Source of the DNA: Streptomyces sp. RPA4-2
GTDB taxonomy: Bacteria; Actinomycetota; Actinomycetes; Streptomycetales; Streptomycetaceae
DNA: 64,000 nucleotides
Assembly: GCF_012273515.2 (NCBI RefSeq)
Contig: NZ_CP050975.2
Location: 9,548,001 to 9,612,000, forward strand
Direction of reading: 5' to 3'
A program made the position numbers and the translations under genes. Of this stretch, positions 16,976 to 24,668 are shown one piece after another; the stretch's first letter is position 1, and each line of letters opens with the position of its first letter. The notes under the pieces are model-generated. The model was not told the origin of the DNA. It saw nothing but the letters and a program-made list of their open reading frames with translations, and searched no databases.

Positions 16976-19888
16976 TCAGGACGTGAGGTAGCAGGTCTTG
17001 CGCACGCCGGGCAGCGGATCCGTGCCGACCGCCGCCGTGGTGCAAGGGGTACCACCGGTGAAAGTCCTGTAGACGAAGCGGCCTCGTGCGCCGTAGGCGA
17101 CGGTCTGCTGTCCGCTGAAGCCACACGTGCCTTCTTCGGCGGAGCAAGCGGTGGCATAGCCGGGTGGGCCGCCGGTGTAGGTGTAGCAGGCCTTCGACTC
17201 GCCGGGGATCGGGTCGCCGAACGTGGCGTCGGTGCACGGGGTATCGCTGGTGGCCGTGATCATGGTGAACGCGCCGTAAGCGCCGTACATCACCGGCTGG
17301 CCGGCGACGGCCGGACAAGTGCCGTTCTGGTCCGCGCACTTGGTCCAGCCACCGGACGGCCCGCCCGCGGGCGGCAGATAGCAGGATTTGGCGACGCCGT
17401 CGATGGGATCGCCGAAGTGGGCGTTGGTGCAGGCGACGGAACCGTTGGTGACCTGGTGGACGAAGTTGCCGTTGGCGCCGTACGCCACGTCGCGGTTGTA
17501 GCCGGGAACGGAACAGGTGCCGTCCTCGGCGGAGCAACGGGTGTATCCGGGAGGGCCGCCCGCGTCGGCGACGTAGCACGACTTGACGAGATTCGACGCC
17601 GGGTCGCCATCGAAGGAGGCGTTGGTGCAGGCGATGCGGTCGGTCGCTGTCCTGTACGTGTAGGCCCCCGCTCCGTAGGCCACCGCCCGGGTGCCACTGA
17701 AGGCGCAGGTGCCGCCCTCGCTCGCGCACCGGGTGAAGCCCGAGCGCAGGGCACCGGTACCCGGCTCGGCGGGTGCCGGCGGATTGCCCTGCCCTGTGGC
17801 GGTCACGGTGTAGCTGCCCGGGGCGACGCCGGTGAGGTAGACGTAGGCGTCGTCCTGGCTCGCGCCGGTGATACCACCGGTGGGAGTGAAGGCTCCGTTG
17901 CTCCAGACGACGTTGCCGTTCACGGACACCGCTATGTTGCCGCCGCCGAACTTCGGGACGCCGATACGACCGGTGGTCCCCGCCGGGCTGGTGAGGTGCG
18001 CCGTATACGTGCCGGCGGCAGGGGCACGGGACCAGGAGGCGTCGACGGCGCCCTGCGGCATGGTGATGCGGCCCTGGGCACTGGTCAGATCGCCTGCGTG
18101 CGGCACAAAGCGATACGCGCCGGTCGCCGACTCCGGTGCGGTGCCCAGTACATCGAAGGTGAGCGTGGAGGTGGGCGCGGTGGACCAGCCGTGGGCCAGG
18201 CTCATGAATGAACCGCCGTAGGCGAGGCCCCCGTCGGCCTTGATGCCCTCCCAGAAGGTGCTCTTGGTGCCGATGTCACTGTTCAACATGTGGCCCCAGG
18301 TGCGGCGGATCTGCGCCAACGCACCGTAGTCGTCATTGGCGGTGAAGCGGGCGTTGAGCTCCATCCCGCCTGCGAAGGGTGACACGTTGCCGCCCCACTC
18401 GGGGGTGGTGGGGCCGTAGGCACCCCAGCGTGCCCCGAGCCCGGTGATGACGCTCCGCGACTTGGCCGTCGAATCGGTGAGCCCGTACCAGACGGCGAGC
18501 GAGTTGCCGTCCTGCGGGTACAACCCGCTGGTGGGGTTGTCCTTGTACATACCCTTCGAGGAGTCCCACAGCAGGGAGTTGGCCGCGGTCTTGATCGCGG
18601 CCGCCCTGCCGGTCCAGCTCGCGGCGAGTGAGCTGTCGCCCTCGACCGTGGCCAGGGCGGCACCGGCCTTGAGCGCGGCGTACAGCAGCGCGTTGGCCGA
18701 GACGTTCTCACCGCCCTGGCCGACCCGGGCCCAGTCCTGGGTGCGGGTCACGTTGAGCAGGTTGTTGCCGTCGATCTTGTTGATGATGAAGGCCATCCCG
18801 CGCTTGTAGTCGGCCCATTCGGAGTCGAGCCACGCCCGGTCGGCCGAGTAGGTGTAGTACGTGGCCGTCCCCAGTAGCGTCCAGGTGTGGTAGGTGTCGG
18901 AACCGGTGAGGTTGAACGGCGGGCCCGACCACGGGATTTCACCGTCCGTCGACTGCGCGTTGTACATCGTGGTGAGCGCGTCGCGAGTCGAGGCCAGGTC
19001 GTTGGAGTACGCGTACTGCGTGGGCACGGCGATACCCAGGTCGCCGGGCCACACCGTACGGTCGCGCTTGGCCCCGTCGACCAGGACGGAGCCGCCCACC
19101 CCGACGGTGGCGCTGTTGTCCCACTCCGAGGCCGGCGGGGGCCAGACGCGGCCCTGGTTGGAGGCGATCGTGTTGAGCTGCACCGTGTACGCCCCGGCGT
19201 ACCAGATGCGGTTCAGCAGGTCGTCACTGGAGAGGAAGTAGTTGGCGTAGTCGGCCGGGTTGGTTTTTCCCGGAGCCGCAGTGAAGTTGAGACTGACGCC
19301 CGTGAGGTCAACCCATCCCGAGGTGTCGAGGAAGACCGTCAGGTAGCGGAAGCCGCCCCGTAGCCTCGCGGTGGGCATCGTGTACGTTCCGTCGGCGGAG
19401 GCCGTGGCGTAGAGAGCCCCGTCCTCGCCGTCGCGCCCACTGCTCCGGTCGCTGTCGGTGCCCGCGTACAGAGACGATTCACTGAAGGCCATGCCCACTC
19501 GCTGGCCACTGCCGCTGGTGCTGCCGAAGGACAACGTCGCCAGGCCGCCGACCTCTTTGCCGTAGTCGAGGGTGATGGCCGACTGTGAGCCGGAGATCCG
19601 CGTCGGCTGCCCGCTGAGGACGTTCTGCGGGTTCGTGACATTGCCGGACGTGGAGCGCACGGTGGTCGGCTTGAGGGTGCGTGAGGTCGGTGAGAAGTTC
19701 AGCGCGTCAGTTTCCGCCTGGGGCGGGGCTGTTGTCGTCGCTGACGCGGCCACGGATGCGGGAGGGGAGGCGCCGGCGGACGGCGCGGGAGCCGTGGCCA
19801 GCACGGTGGCCACGACCATGACCATGGCCAGGTCGAGCAGACGCCATGGGCCGGGCGGTCTGTTCGGCAGCGGACGGAGGCGGCGCAT
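16976..19888 (-). CDS. secreted GH78-type alpha-L-rhamnosidase-like glycoside hydrolase with four C-terminal Cys-rich repeats (970 aa)
   Basis: A signal peptide with basic start and hydrophobic core (LAMVMVVATVLATAPAPSAGA) is followed by a beta-sandwich region (about 60-220) and an (alpha/alpha)6-barrel (about 225-600) with YANYFLSSDDLLNRIWYAGA, GRVWPPPASEWDNSA, WPGDLGIAVPTQYAYSNDLA, GEIPWSGPP and HGWSTAP. This is the pattern of alpha-L-rhamnosidases. A beta domain follows to about 710, then four ~62-residue repeats, each with four Cys and a core such as VAYGAxGxF...CTNxxFGDP...KSCY. The repeats may bind carbohydrate. The gene is divergent from the GH76-like gene; a LacI-type palindrome lies 39 bp upstream. 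Substrate inferred, not certain. Confidence 0.88.
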   Translation of the reverse strand: MRRLRPLPNRPPGPWRLLDLAMVMVVATVLATAPAPSAGASPPASVAASATTTAPPQAETDALNFSPTSRTLKPTTVRSTSGNVTNPQNVLSGQPTRISGSQSAITLDYGKEVGGLATLSFGSTSGSGQRVGMAFSESSLYAGTDSDRSSGRDGEDGALYATASADGTYTMPTARLRGGFRYLTVFLDTSGWVDLTGVSLNFTAAPGKTNPADYANYFLSSDDLLNRIWYAGAYTVQLNTIASNQGRVWPPPASEWDNSATVGVGGSVLVDGAKRDRTVWPGDLGIAVPTQYAYSNDLASTRDALTTMYNAQSTDGEIPWSGPPFNLTGSDTYHTWTLLGTATYYTYSADRAWLDSEWADYKRGMAFIINKIDGNNLLNVTRTQDWARVGQGGENVSANALLYAALKAGAALATVEGDSSLAASWTGRAAAIKTAANSLLWDSSKGMYKDNPTSGLYPQDGNSLAVWYGLTDSTAKSRSVITGLGARWGAYGPTTPEWGGNVSPFAGGMELNARFTANDDYGALAQIRRTWGHMLNSDIGTKSTFWEGIKADGGLAYGGSFMSLAHGWSTAPTSTLTFDVLGTAPESATGAYRFVPHAGDLTSAQGRITMPQGAVDASWSRAPAAGTYTAHLTSPAGTTGRIGVPKFGGGNIAVSVNGNVVWSNGAFTPTGGITGASQDDAYVYLTGVAPGSYTVTATGQGNPPAPAEPGTGALRSGFTRCASEGGTCAFSGTRAVAYGAGAYTYRTATDRIACTNASFDGDPASNLVKSCYVADAGGPPGYTRCSAEDGTCSVPGYNRDVAYGANGNFVHQVTNGSVACTNAHFGDPIDGVAKSCYLPPAGGPSGGWTKCADQNGTCPAVAGQPVMYGAYGAFTMITATSDTPCTDATFGDPIPGESKACYTYTGGPPGYATACSAEEGTCGFSGQQTVAYGARGRFVYRTFTGGTPCTTAAVGTDPLPGVRKTCYLTS
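16979..17735 (-). repeat. four tandem ~62-residue Cys-repeat units inside the GH78-like gene
   Basis: Each unit has the order C-x4-5-GTC ... VAYGA(x)GxF(V/T) ... CT(N/D/T)xxFGDPxxGxxK(S/A/T)CY, then a Gly/Pro-Gly linker. Four conserved Cys per unit suggest two disulfides. Confidence 0.75.
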
Positions 19889-20207
19889 GGGGGACCTCCC
19901 GGATCGGGTGCGGGAACGGGGCAGGCTTGAATCGATTCAAAACATGTGCCTACGAAGGCCACGACTGATCGAGCAGTGGGTGTGCGAGGTGCCTCGCCGA
20001 AGTTGCACCGATGATGGGTGCCGGAAAACGAAGTGTCAACCTGTCGAGCCTGCCGTGAACTCCTGTGTATCGCAGCCGTCTTGAGGTATTGACAGGGTCG
20101 CACCAAGCCTATTCACTCCTTCGAGGACAGGTATGGACCAACGCTCGGTTCCTGGCGGGCATATCGAGGCTGTCGGCTGACGACGGGCCCGCTGACGACG
20201 TCTCCTC
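19889..20207. promoter_or_regulatory. divergent promoter region of the GH78-like and GH76-like genes
   Basis: About 320 bp. It contains the perfect palindrome TTGAATCGATTCAA (19927-19940) and a second inverted repeat, GCGAGG-TG-CCTCGC (19984-19997). AT content rises in 19920-20110. No gene seen. Confidence 0.6.
19927..19940. promoter_or_regulatory. LacI-type operator TTGAATCGATTCAA
   Basis: A 14-bp perfect palindrome with the central CG typical of LacI/GalR-family sites, 39 bp upstream of the GH78-like start. No LacI-family gene is present in the window, so the repressor would act from elsewhere. Confidence 0.65.
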
Positions 20208-22097
20208 ATGGTGAAATCGAGGCGGGTTGAGGTGCCTTCAAGAAGATCCGACATCGTTGTCAGACCTCCGCGGCTGCTCAGTTACCTGATGGCGGCTTTT
20301 CTTGCGGCCGTCGGGCTGGGCCTGGCTACGACGCCCGCGGCCGCCGCCAACGCGGTGTGCGTCCTGGCTTGTGACACCCAGGATCCTTCGCTGGCCCACC
20401 AGGAGAGCTTTCCGGTGCCGAACAAGGACCTCAATGGCCGTCGTCTCGAACTGCACGTGTCGGTCACGGACGACATGGCCTGGGCCAGCATCGACAGCGG
20501 CGTGACCGGCGACTCTGTGTGGCTTGACCGCTCCTGGGACGGCGGTGCCACCTGGGAAGGACTGCTGGGCAAGGCGAGCATCCCGGCCACCTGGACCGGT
20601 ACCAGGACACTGATGTACAACATCACCGACCCGCGCAACCACAGACGAGGACTGGTCCGGGCCTGCGGGGACGCCGCCGCCGTCGGCTGCACGAACTGGG
20701 CCTACCCCAGCGTCTGCGACACCCTCTGTGACGGGACCGACGCCGGCCAAGCGGCCGGTGACGACCAGCCGGTACCCTCGACCACCCTCTACGGCCGCGC
20801 GATCCGGCTGCATGTCGACCAGAGGAACTCCATGGCCTGGGCCGCCATCGACACCGGCGGTGCGGGCGACGAGATCTGGCTCGACCGCTCCTGGGACGGC
20901 GGCTCGACCTGGCCGGACGGCTCCTCACTCGGCCGCACCAGCATCCCGTCCGGGACCACCACCACCCGTACCGCGATGTACGCCACCCGCGACCCGCGTG
21001 GCCTCCTCTACGGCGGCGCGGTCCGCGCCTGCGGGCGCGAAGCCGGTCACCAGGAGGGCAGTTGCACGGCATGGGTCAGGCCCGCGCCGAGCAGAGCGCG
21101 TGCGGCGGCTGACGCGCTGATGGCCTCGTACGACCCCTACAACGGCTGGTGGCCGAGCAGTTGGTGGAACTCCGCCGCCACCCTCACCTCCCTCATCGAC
21201 TTCGCCAGGACCACCGGCACGCACGACTACGACTGGGTCATCGCGCGCACCTTCGACCAGAACAAGGGCACCTTCGCCGCCGGCGTGCGCAGTTCGGACG
21301 CGATCGAGGGCGACTTCATCAGCCGCGCCGTCGACGACTCCGGCTGGTGGGCCATCGCCTGGCTCGACGCGTACGACTACACCCGCGATTCCCGCTATCT
21401 GAACGAGGCGGTCACCATCGGCCAGTACGTCCAGCGGTACTGGGACACCGGCACGTGCGGTGGCGGCGTGTGGTGGGACCGCGAACGCACCTACAAGAAC
21501 GCGGTGACCAACGGGCAGTACCTCTGGCTGACCACGGCGCTGCATCAGCGCATCCCGGGCGACACCGTATGGCTCCAGCGGGCAAAGTCGGCCGCGGCCT
21601 GGTACAGGTCCAGCGGGATGATCAATTCCTCGGGGCTGGTGAACGACGGGCTGACCTCGGCCTGCGCCAACAACGGCAGCACCGTGTGGAGTTACAACCA
21701 GGGACTGGCCATCGGCGGCTTCACCGAGTTGTGGAGGACGACCGGTGACAGCTCGCTGCTGAGCACCGCGCGGACCCTGGCCGACGCCGCGATCACGAGC
21801 GCGACGCTGACCCGCGCCGGAGTGCTCACCGAATCCTGCGACATCGGCTCGGCGTCCTGCGACGACAACCAGAAGCAGTTCAAGGGCATCTTCATGCGGC
21901 ACTTCGCCGACCTAGCGAAGGCCACCGCTTCCAGCACTTACCAGAACTACGTCCAAAAGCAGGCGGACACCCTGTGGGCACAGGACCGCAGCTCCCTCAA
22001 CACCTTCGGCGAACGCTGGGCCGGCACCACCCCCAACCAGACCGACTGGCGCACCCAGGCCGGCGCCCTCGGCGCGCTCACCGCCGCCGCTGGCTGA
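20208..22097 (+). CDS. secreted GH76-type alpha-1,6-mannanase-like protein with two N-terminal repeats (629 aa)
   Basis: A signal peptide (LLSYLMAAFLAAVGLGLATT, cleavage after AAAA) is followed by two ~100-residue repeats (about 49-145 and 146-255). Each begins CxxxCD, has WASIDSG/WAAIDTG and WLDRSWDGG, and ends with VRACG. The catalytic GH76 domain (about 262-629) shows WWNSAATLTSLIDFARTTG, the double-Asp catalytic motif in SRAVDDSGWWAIAW, GGGVWWDRERTYKNAVTNGQ and KQFKGIFMRHFADL. GH76 enzymes cut alpha-1,6-mannan, as in fungal cell walls. Divergent from the rhamnosidase-like gene, it probably shares its LacI-type control. Confidence 0.9.
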   Translation: MVKSRRVEVPSRRSDIVVRPPRLLSYLMAAFLAAVGLGLATTPAAAANAVCVLACDTQDPSLAHQESFPVPNKDLNGRRLELHVSVTDDMAWASIDSGVTGDSVWLDRSWDGGATWEGLLGKASIPATWTGTRTLMYNITDPRNHRRGLVRACGDAAAVGCTNWAYPSVCDTLCDGTDAGQAAGDDQPVPSTTLYGRAIRLHVDQRNSMAWAAIDTGGAGDEIWLDRSWDGGSTWPDGSSLGRTSIPSGTTTTRTAMYATRDPRGLLYGGAVRACGREAGHQEGSCTAWVRPAPSRARAAADALMASYDPYNGWWPSSWWNSAATLTSLIDFARTTGTHDYDWVIARTFDQNKGTFAAGVRSSDAIEGDFISRAVDDSGWWAIAWLDAYDYTRDSRYLNEAVTIGQYVQRYWDTGTCGGGVWWDRERTYKNAVTNGQYLWLTTALHQRIPGDTVWLQRAKSAAAWYRSSGMINSSGLVNDGLTSACANNGSTVWSYNQGLAIGGFTELWRTTGDSSLLSTARTLADAAITSATLTRAGVLTESCDIGSASCDDNQKQFKGIFMRHFADLAKATASSTYQNYVQKQADTLWAQDRSSLNTFGERWAGTTPNQTDWRTQAGALGALTAAAG

Positions 22098-22150
22098 ACG
22101 GCCGCGGGCTTCGGGAGGTGGGCGCACCCGCACGGGGGACGCACTGTGGA

Positions 22151-22249
22151 TCAGCCCTTGCGGGTCTTGATCTCGTCGGTGAGTTACGGGACGGCTGCGA
22201 GGAGGTCGCCGATCACGCCGTAGTCGACGAGGTCGGAGATCGGGTGCGT
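22151..22249 (-). pseudogene. etfA: C-terminal remnant of an electron-transfer flavoprotein alpha subunit gene
   Basis: Read on the minus strand, the segment translates PISDLVDYGVIGDLLAAVP, a TAA, then LTDEIKTRKG and TGA. This is the highly conserved EtfA C-terminus (…LVDYGVVGDL…VPQLTEEIKTRKG), with the Gln codon replaced by a stop. Nothing upstream continues the gene; the homology ends at the IS-end-like sequence at 22253. It is a clear scar of a truncated gene. Confidence 0.75.
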
Positions 22250-22252
22250 TGG

Positions 22253-22271
22253 CTAAGGGTTGTCCCGCAAG
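22253..22271 (+). repeat. IS-terminus-like sequence, left border of the toxin island
   Basis: CTAAGGGTTGTCCCGCAAG matches the reverse complement of 32416-32435 at 16 of 19 positions. Sequences of the form GGCTTGTCCCGTAAAG are common ends of Streptomyces insertion sequences. It directly borders the etfA remnant. Confidence 0.55.
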
Positions 22272-22342
22272 TGCTGCCGTGCTCTGAGCAGAGGCCCGGC
22301 TCGGTAGGGTCGGCACTGCAGCCGACCGAAGAGGACCGTTCG

Positions 22343-22903
22343 ATGGCGACGTATGACCAGCTGACTGAGTGGGCCGGTCTCGGCCATGTCACGCGTGCCA
22401 GACGGGACGTGGTGGCCGACTGGCGGATCCCGGACTTCATGAAGGTGCAGCTAGTCGAGGTGGGCATTCCGGTAGCGCCGCGTCTCATCGAGCGAGTCGT
22501 GATTCAGAGCGAGGCTGATCCGGTTCTGCTCACGTTCCGCGGTCCGCTCTACCGTCTCACCGAGCAGGCGGATCTCGATGAGCCGGCCGAGCGGTCATTG
22601 TTCGGCGTCGAGCCGGAGACCGGGGTGGTCTACTTCGTCATGCCGGACGGGGAGGCATGGTTCGCCAACTCGAGTGTCGACGTGTGGCTCGACGTCCTTC
22701 ATCGTTACGGCAGCTGCGTCGCTGCCTCAGAGTTTCTCGGCGAGCCGGACGGCCCTGAGGAGTACCTCTCCGAAGAGGAGGAAGAGCGGGCTTTCGCCGA
22801 GCTGAATCGGCTGGCCGAGGAGCTGAAGGAAGTCGATCCTGCGGCCTTCAAGGGCTACGAGGGGTTTCTCTGGCCAGGGCTCCTGGATCGATGGCTCTAC
22901 TGA
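22343..22903 (+). CDS. SUKH-4-like immunity protein (186 aa)
   Basis: ATG 22343 begins MATYDQLTEWAGLGHVTRAR. Features typical of SUKH-superfamily proteins of the SUKH-4/Imm type: VPVAP-like IPVAPRLIERVV, the hydrophobic strand RSLFGVEPETGVVYFVMPDG, EAWFANSSVDVWLDVLHRYG, and an acidic C-terminal helix (YLSEEEEERAFAELNRLAEE) ending GLLDRWLY. SUKH proteins neutralise contact-dependent or polymorphic toxins. No toxin gene lies directly upstream, so this is an orphan immunity gene at the left end of the toxin island. Confidence 0.7.
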   Translation: MATYDQLTEWAGLGHVTRARRDVVADWRIPDFMKVQLVEVGIPVAPRLIERVVIQSEADPVLLTFRGPLYRLTEQADLDEPAERSLFGVEPETGVVYFVMPDGEAWFANSSVDVWLDVLHRYGSCVAASEFLGEPDGPEEYLSEEEEERAFAELNRLAEELKEVDPAAFKGYEGFLWPGLLDRWLY

Positions 22904-22980
22904 CCTTGGCCCGGTAGAGCCACGGCCCGTGTATCTGGAGCACGTGGGGATGCCGGGCCAGCCACTGAGATGATCTTCTT

Positions 22981-23277
22981 GTGGGGGCTGTGATCACGGC
23001 GTCGGAGCCGTCTTGGACAGCGCCGTACTCCGGGCTGAGTCCGAAGCAGTTCGGAAAGCTGATCACCGTGCTGCGGCGCGGAGGTCCGCACCTGGTCTGC
23101 AGGGGCCGTCCGTGGAGTCTGCCGCTGGAATACCGGGTTTTGCTGGTCGCTGCCTACTGGCGGACGAACCTGACCCTGCGGCAGCTGGCTCCCCTGTTCG
23201 GGATCTCGAAGTCGGCCGCAGGTCGGATCGTGAACCAGCTCGGGCCCTGTCCGCGCCCGGCCTGCTCCAGAACGTAG
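22981..23277 (+). pseudogene. 5' fragment of an IS5-type (DDE_Tnp_4) transposase gene
   Basis: Ninety residues match the N-terminal HTH part of the intact transposase at 31603-32373 (VITASEPSW, LSLPLEY-type PWSLPLEYRVLLVAAYWRTN, LTLRQLAPLFGISKSAAGRI). Homology stops at about 23250 (after GRIVNQLGP); the catalytic DDE part is absent. The gene has been cut by the IS3-type element that follows. Confidence 0.75.
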
Positions 23278-23593
23278 TGGCCATCCGCTCGAACTCGGAC
23301 GCCCCCGGGCGGGACGTGTATCGCGAAGGAACGCCACTAGGCGCGAGCGTGATCCAGATCTTCGGGGAGCCGTAGGTGCCGCCCGAGGCGTCGAAGACGC
23401 GCCTGATCGCGTCGGTGAGCTGGCCGCGCCGCACCTCGCGGGCAGTGACGGGCCGATCCCGCCATTTGTAGAACCACGACTCCGATACCCCCAGCACGCG
23501 GCATGCTGTGGTGTGCGGAATGTTCTGCTCGACCTTGCAGTCGCTGATCACTCCGGCCAGCTGGGCCGGGTCCGCCGCAGCTACTTCACCCAC
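23063..23593 (-). pseudogene. truncated IS3-family orfB
   Basis: The first ~85 codons are the N-terminus of an IS3-family OrfB: CRVLGVSESWFYKWRDRPVT, RRGQLTDAIRRVFDASGGTY, GSPKIWITLA. After that (below about 23336) the frame runs into unrelated DNA and then antisense of the IS5-type fragment. The DDE core is missing. It overlaps orfA by 13 nt, as usual for this family. Confidence 0.75.
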
Positions 23594-23910
23594 AAGGCCA
23601 TGCAGCGTTTGAAGACATCACGTTCCATCTCCAGCTCGCGGATGTGCTCGTTCTTCTCGGTCATCTCGCGCCGCAGCCGCTCCAGTTCCGCGCGTTCGCC
23701 ATCGCGCAGCTGGCCGCCCGAGGCGGAGGGCGCGGGCCGGTCGGAGGAGGCCGAGCCGTTGCGGCGCCACCGCGAGACCCAGCTGTGCAGCGTCCCCGGA
23801 TGCACCCCGAGATCCTCGGCGACCTCCGGGATCGGCTTCCCGGTCTCGATCACGATGCGTACAGCACCCTCACGGAACTCCGCGTCGTACTTCCGTTGCT
23901 TGGACCCCAT
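23581..23910 (-). CDS. IS3-family transposase OrfA (109 aa)
   Basis: ATG 23910 is preceded by GAGG. An HTH (RKYDAEFREGAVRIVIETGK, IPEVAEDLGVHPGTLHSWVS) is followed by a leucine-zipper coiled coil (RAELERLRREMTEKNEHIRE) and the conserved end RDVFKRCMALWVK. It looks intact, but its partner orfB is truncated, so the element cannot move by itself. Confidence 0.85.
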   Translation of the reverse strand: MGSKQRKYDAEFREGAVRIVIETGKPIPEVAEDLGVHPGTLHSWVSRWRRNGSASSDRPAPSASGGQLRDGERAELERLRREMTEKNEHIRELEMERDVFKRCMALWVK

Positions 23911-23945
23911 GAACCTCAACTTCCCCTGGTATCACGGACTCCACG

Positions 23946-24206
23946 TTACGAGGGGACCTCAAGCAGGACGGCATGCAGAGTGTGCAGTTCCTCCAGCGAG
24001 AAGGTCGCGGTCTCGCCTGTGACGAGCCGCTCGTGGAGCTGCTCCAACCGCTGCCTGCCGCAACCTGCTCGCACAGTCAGGGCCGGTTCCTCCCCACGTC
24101 GATGGGCAAGCCACAGCAGAGCGTCTCTAACGACGGTGCACTGCTCGCCGACGAACCGGACGGAGTAACCCGTTCCCTCCCGCCGTACGAATGGCCTAGA
24201 CCTCAC
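23946..24206 (-). CDS. small putative immunity protein overlapping a displaced toxin tip (86 aa)
   Basis: The GTG start at 24206 overlaps the stop of the toxin-tip fragment (…CCGTGAGG…), the tight coupling seen for toxin-immunity pairs. The product is VRSRPFVRREGTGYSVRFVG..., with a central helix (TVVRDALLWLAHRRGEEPAL) and C-terminal FSLEELHTLHAVLLEVPS. It is small, acidic-basic mixed and has no signal peptide. No family recognised. The immunity role is inferred only from the overlap and island context. Confidence 0.5.
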   Translation of the reverse strand: MRSRPFVRREGTGYSVRFVGEQCTVVRDALLWLAHRRGEEPALTVRAGCGRQRLEQLHERLVTGETATFSLEELHTLHAVLLEVPS

Positions 24207-24358
24207 GGTGTGCCTCCGGGGTCTATCAAGACGTACCGGCCGCCATGGACACCTTGCGCCCACTGATCGGCGGAGTACTGGAAGGCGTGGATGTTGTATG
24301 GCGTCTTCACCACCAGCACTTCCTTGCCCACGTAGTAAACGACCTCCGAGCCCTTCGT
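24203..24358 (-). pseudogene. displaced C-terminal tip of a polymorphic toxin (fragment)
   Basis: About 51 residues, VYYVGKEVLVVKTPYNIHAF ... WAQGVHGGRYVLIDPGGTP, end in a TGA that overlaps the next start. The upstream part is replaced at about 24358 by a fragment of an IS3-type orfA on the other strand. The style (ending shortly after a compact beta-rich domain, followed by an overlapping small gene) matches orphan toxin tips found downstream of large polymorphic toxins. Confidence 0.5.
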
Positions 24359-24465
24359 GGTGTCACATCGCCGACCAGTTCGACATCCACCCCGAGGCCC
24401 TGCGCGGCTGGTGCGGCAGGCCGAGACCGACGACGGCGCGCGGCCGGGCAGTGACCGACCCTTAA
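24359..24465 (+). pseudogene. IS3-family orfA remnant
   Basis: The plus strand reads CHIADQFDIHPEALRGW in one frame, then VRQAETDDGARPGSD in the next. Together they resemble the HTH end of an IS3-type OrfA (…LGIHPEALRNWVRQAE…). A frameshift separates the halves. It marks the break point of the toxin-tip fragment. Confidence 0.65.
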
Positions 24466-24472
24466 CCCTCAC

Positions 24473-24515
24473 AGCGAGGCGTCCTCCCGTGCGTTGCACG
24501 GGAGGACGCCTCGCT
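24473..24515. terminator. very strong hairpin, terminator of the toxin/immunity operon
   Basis: A 20-bp perfect stem (24473-24492 with 24496-24515) with loop GTT. It lies downstream of the DUF6193-like gene on the minus strand and separates that operon from the displaced cassette. Confidence 0.85.
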
Positions 24516-24668
24516 GACGACCCTCACTCAGTTGCTGTCAAGCACCCATGTGATAGGTCTCCTGCCACACTCCTCGGCTGGGGAAGCGGTGCTGTCGTTG
24601 GTCGGGCAGGCTGTGCCCGTCGAAGGGTTCTCGCCTGTTTCCCGAGCGACCAATTGCGCTGTGCAGGT

